A program made the translations under genes and the position numbers. The notes beneath the pieces were generated by a model. The model had not been told where the DNA came from. It saw nothing but the letters and a program-made list of their open reading frames with translations, and searched no databases. 8,119 nt of DNA from an uncultured Rikenellaceae bacterium (GTDB lineage Bacteria; Bacteroidota; Bacteroidia; Bacteroidales; UBA932): positions 1-8,119 of the forward strand of contig CALCYB010000049.1 of the NCBI GenBank assembly GCA_937906485.1, written 5' to 3'. Positions 6,875 through 8,119 of this stretch are shown piece after piece (within the stretch, counting starts at the first letter, position 1; the number at the start of each line of letters is the position of its first letter).

Positions 6875-7306
6875 TTATTCTACCTTGATTTCCACTTCTT
6901 TTTCTTTGACCGGTGTTTCAAGATCTTTCGGAATCATGATTTTCAAGATGCCGTGTTTCATTTTGGCTTCGATCTGATCTTTCTTGACGTGATCGGGAAG
7001 TAGCATCGTCTGTTCGTAATGGGTGTAAGAGAATTCGCGACGCAGGAATTTTTCATCCTTCTTTTCGGTCTTATCCTCTTTTTTGTGTTCCATGGTAATG
7101 ACCAGGCGGTTTTCTTCGTTCACACGAATTTTAAAATCATCTTTGCACATCCCCGGGGCGGCAATCTCTACTTTGTATTCTTTGTCGCTTTCAATGACAT
7201 TGACAGCGGGTGAATTGATGTTTCCTATTTTGCCGAAACCTTCATCAAAGAAATCGTTGAAAAAAGTGGGCAACCATCCGTGTTGCATTCGTTTAACTGG
7301 TAACAT
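6875..7306 (-). CDS. Small heat shock protein, Hsp20/alpha-crystallin family
   Basis: This 143-residue protein has the standard sHsp layout. A short aromatic N-terminus (WLPTFFNDFF, 11-20) precedes an alpha-crystallin domain at about 33-130, starting PAVNVIESDKEYKVEIAAPG. A charged loop (KKEDKTEKKDEKF, 75-87) leads to the conserved F-L-R-R-E-F strand, and HGILKIMIPK (118-127) matches the A-x-x-x-G-x-L signature. The C-terminus ends EIKVE, containing an I-x-V motif as used for oligomer assembly. Such proteins are cytoplasmic, ATP-independent holdases that bind unfolding proteins during heat or other stress. The start is supported by a clear AAAGGAG Shine-Dalgarno sequence 10 nt upstream. It converges on wbpD and lies 164 bp downstream of the receptor gene, so it probably has its own promoter. 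The leader is structured (see the regulatory feature). Confidence 0.95.
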   Translation of the reverse strand: MLPVKRMQHGWLPTFFNDFFDEGFGKIGNINSPAVNVIESDKEYKVEIAAPGMCKDDFKIRVNEENRLVITMEHKKEDKTEKKDEKFLRREFSYTHYEQTMLLPDHVKKDQIEAKMKHGILKIMIPKDLETPVKEKEVEIKVE

Positions 7307-7307
7307 A

Positions 7308-7438
7308 GCAATTAGTCTCCTTTTTTTAATATAAGTTCGTTTTCGTTCTGAGTCCCCCCAGCACGCGTATCTGAAGGTCCTCGTTAATCGTCTATATCAA
7401 ATTATAGACCAATTGCAGGTGAACTGGAGACGAATTGC
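7308..7438 (-). promoter_or_regulatory. Candidate structured hsp20 leader with occluded Shine-Dalgarno (possible RNA thermometer)
   Basis: In the minus-strand RNA, GCAAUUCGUCUCC (7438-7426) pairs with GGAGACUAAUUGC (7320-7308) at 12 of 13 positions, with one C·U mismatch in the middle. The 3' segment contains the GGAG of the Shine-Dalgarno sequence and ends 1 nt before the AUG. A second copy, GCAAUUGGUCU (7416-7406), can instead pair with AGACUAAUUGC (7318-7308) over 11 nt with one G·U, leaving the first two G of GGAG free. Between lie a 7-bp hairpin (GUCUAUA/UAUAGAC, 7409-7403 with 7396-7390) and a second hairpin (7382-7371 with 7361-7350) containing tandem G·A mismatches and G·U pairs. Weak, mismatched SD occlusion before a heat shock gene suggests temperature control. 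A TATAATTTG promoter-like box at 7402-7410 would start transcripts too late to include the first strand, so the start site matters. Confidence 0.4.
7317..7323 (-). promoter_or_regulatory. Shine-Dalgarno sequence of hsp20
   Basis: The minus strand reads AAAGGAG, 10 nt before ATG 7306. It is the only strong Shine-Dalgarno sequence noticed in the window, unusual since Bacteroidota genes mostly lack them. It decides the start and lies inside the 13-nt segment that can pair with upstream leader RNA. Confidence 0.75.
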
Positions 7439-7470
7439 ATACCAATTGAAAAAATCAACCGGAAACAGGA

Positions 7471-8119
7471 TCAGAACATCAGGCTCAGATAGACCAGTAC
7501 GTTCGTTCCAGCCTGTACCGCATAGCCGGTGTAGTTGTTGCGCAGGTCCATCACCGGGGTAGCGCTTGTTGCCGTGCGTGTTGCAGGGGTAGCCGTTGTC
7601 CGTGCAGCGGTGGCGGGGTTGGTTGTTGTGCTGGTGCCGGGAAGGTGGCCGGTGTAGTCGCTGGAGGCCCATCCGTTGTTGGCGTACATCTCGTTGAAGA
7701 GGTTGTAGACCGTTGCTCCGATGCGCAGGCTCTTCAGGTTTCGGGGATGGAAGGTCCAGGACAGGTTCAGGTTGGAAATGCAATAATCGTCCAGACGGTG
7801 GGCCGGGATGTCGGCATTGCTCATGTACTGCTGGCCGACGTATTGGGTTTCCAATGTGATTTCCAGTCCTTTCCATTGGTAGCCGATCTGGTTGTTGAGC
7901 AGGATCTCGGGAGAAAAGGCCAGATGGGTAGTGCCGTGTTGGATTTCCAAAGCCGGAAGTTCGTTCCAATCAGTGTCATACCCGTACAGTGTCTCGTTGA
8001 AATCAAGGATGCGGTTGCGGGAGAGGGTCGCATTCCAGTCCCAATGCAGTCCGAAGCCGCAATGGATCCCTCCCATCAGTTCGATACCGGCGCGGTAACT
8101 TTCCGGCACATTGGCGGCC
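7471..8119 (-). CDS. TonB-dependent outer membrane receptor, C-terminal part (partial)
   Basis: The frame runs off the right edge; about 215 C-terminal residues are present. The pattern is a TonB-dependent receptor beta-barrel: VPESYRAGIELMGG, then WNATLSRNRILDF, HLAFSPEILLNNQIGY, LETQYVGQQYMSN, RLDDYCISNLNLSWTF, and TVYNLFNEMYANNGW, ending LVYLSLMF with the terminal Phe typical of outer-membrane barrels. Such receptors import siderophores, cobalamin or glycans using TonB energy; the plug domain and N-terminus are outside the window, so the substrate cannot be inferred. Between the last two strands (7552-7638) is a Thr/Ala/Pro-rich loop not usual for the family. The stop is TGA at 7473-7471. 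No clear terminator follows, so read-through into the hsp20 leader is possible. Confidence 0.88.
   Translation of the reverse strand, partial: AANVPESYRAGIELMGGIHCGFGLHWDWNATLSRNRILDFNETLYGYDTDWNELPALEIQHGTTHLAFSPEILLNNQIGYQWKGLEITLETQYVGQQYMSNADIPAHRLDDYCISNLNLSWTFHPRNLKSLRIGATVYNLFNEMYANNGWASSDYTGHLPGTSTTTNPATAARTTATPATRTATSATPVMDLRNNYTGYAVQAGTNVLVYLSLMF

Noticed and set aside
7441..7470. Terminator after the receptor gene (CCGGTTGA-T-run-TCAATTGG)
   Set aside because: The arms pair poorly and the T-run is in the loop rather than after the stem, so it is not a convincing terminator.

Overview
The window looks like chromosomal DNA from a Bacteroidota member, probably Bacteroidales. Three things point there. 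A zinc amidase/golvesin-domain protein of the kind often annotated 'xanthan lyase' in Bacteroides relatives is present. There is the C-terminal end of a TonB-dependent receptor. The divergent promoters carry TAnnTTTG-like -7 boxes instead of classical -10/-35 pairs. GC content appears to be near 50%. No mobile element, CRISPR array, tRNA or rRNA is visible.

Layout. Positions 1-145 hold no supported gene, only a strong bidirectional terminator (86-126). Positions 146-3967 (minus strand) hold one very long reading frame that joins a four-helix VanZ-like membrane module to a complete secreted amidase_3/golvesin/FnIII-like protein. The second part still has its own start-like codon and signal peptide. 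A 71-bp divergent intergenic region (3968-4038) carries two back-to-back promoters with a symmetric inverted repeat. The rightward promoter drives a tight three-gene operon, wbpB-wbpE-wbpD (4039-6836). It encodes the dehydrogenase, aminotransferase and acetyltransferase that turn UDP-GlcNAcA into UDP-2,3-diacetamido-2,3-dideoxyglucuronic acid, a precursor for O-antigen or anionic LPS. A shared terminator (about 6842-6869) separates the operon from a convergent small heat shock gene, hsp20 (6875-7306, minus). The right edge (7471-8119, minus) is the C-terminal part of a TonB-dependent receptor.

How the genes work together. The three wbp enzymes act in sequence on one nucleotide sugar. The other steps of the pathway (UDP-GlcNAc 6-dehydrogenase, 2-epimerase, amidotransferase, glycosyltransferases) are not in the window. 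The leftward gene is a cell-envelope protein sharing only the divergent control region. Hsp20 and the receptor look unrelated to sugar synthesis.

The most notable signal is the 164-bp leader upstream of hsp20. It has an unusually clear Shine-Dalgarno sequence for this phylum. That sequence lies inside a 13-nt segment complementary (12 of 13) to an upstream segment, and a second upstream copy can pair with an overlapping 11 nt. Between them lie two further predicted hairpins. This is what a heat-responsive, SD-occluding RNA switch could look like, although a DNA-level inverted repeat cannot be excluded. Second is the stop-less join between the VanZ module and the secreted amidase.
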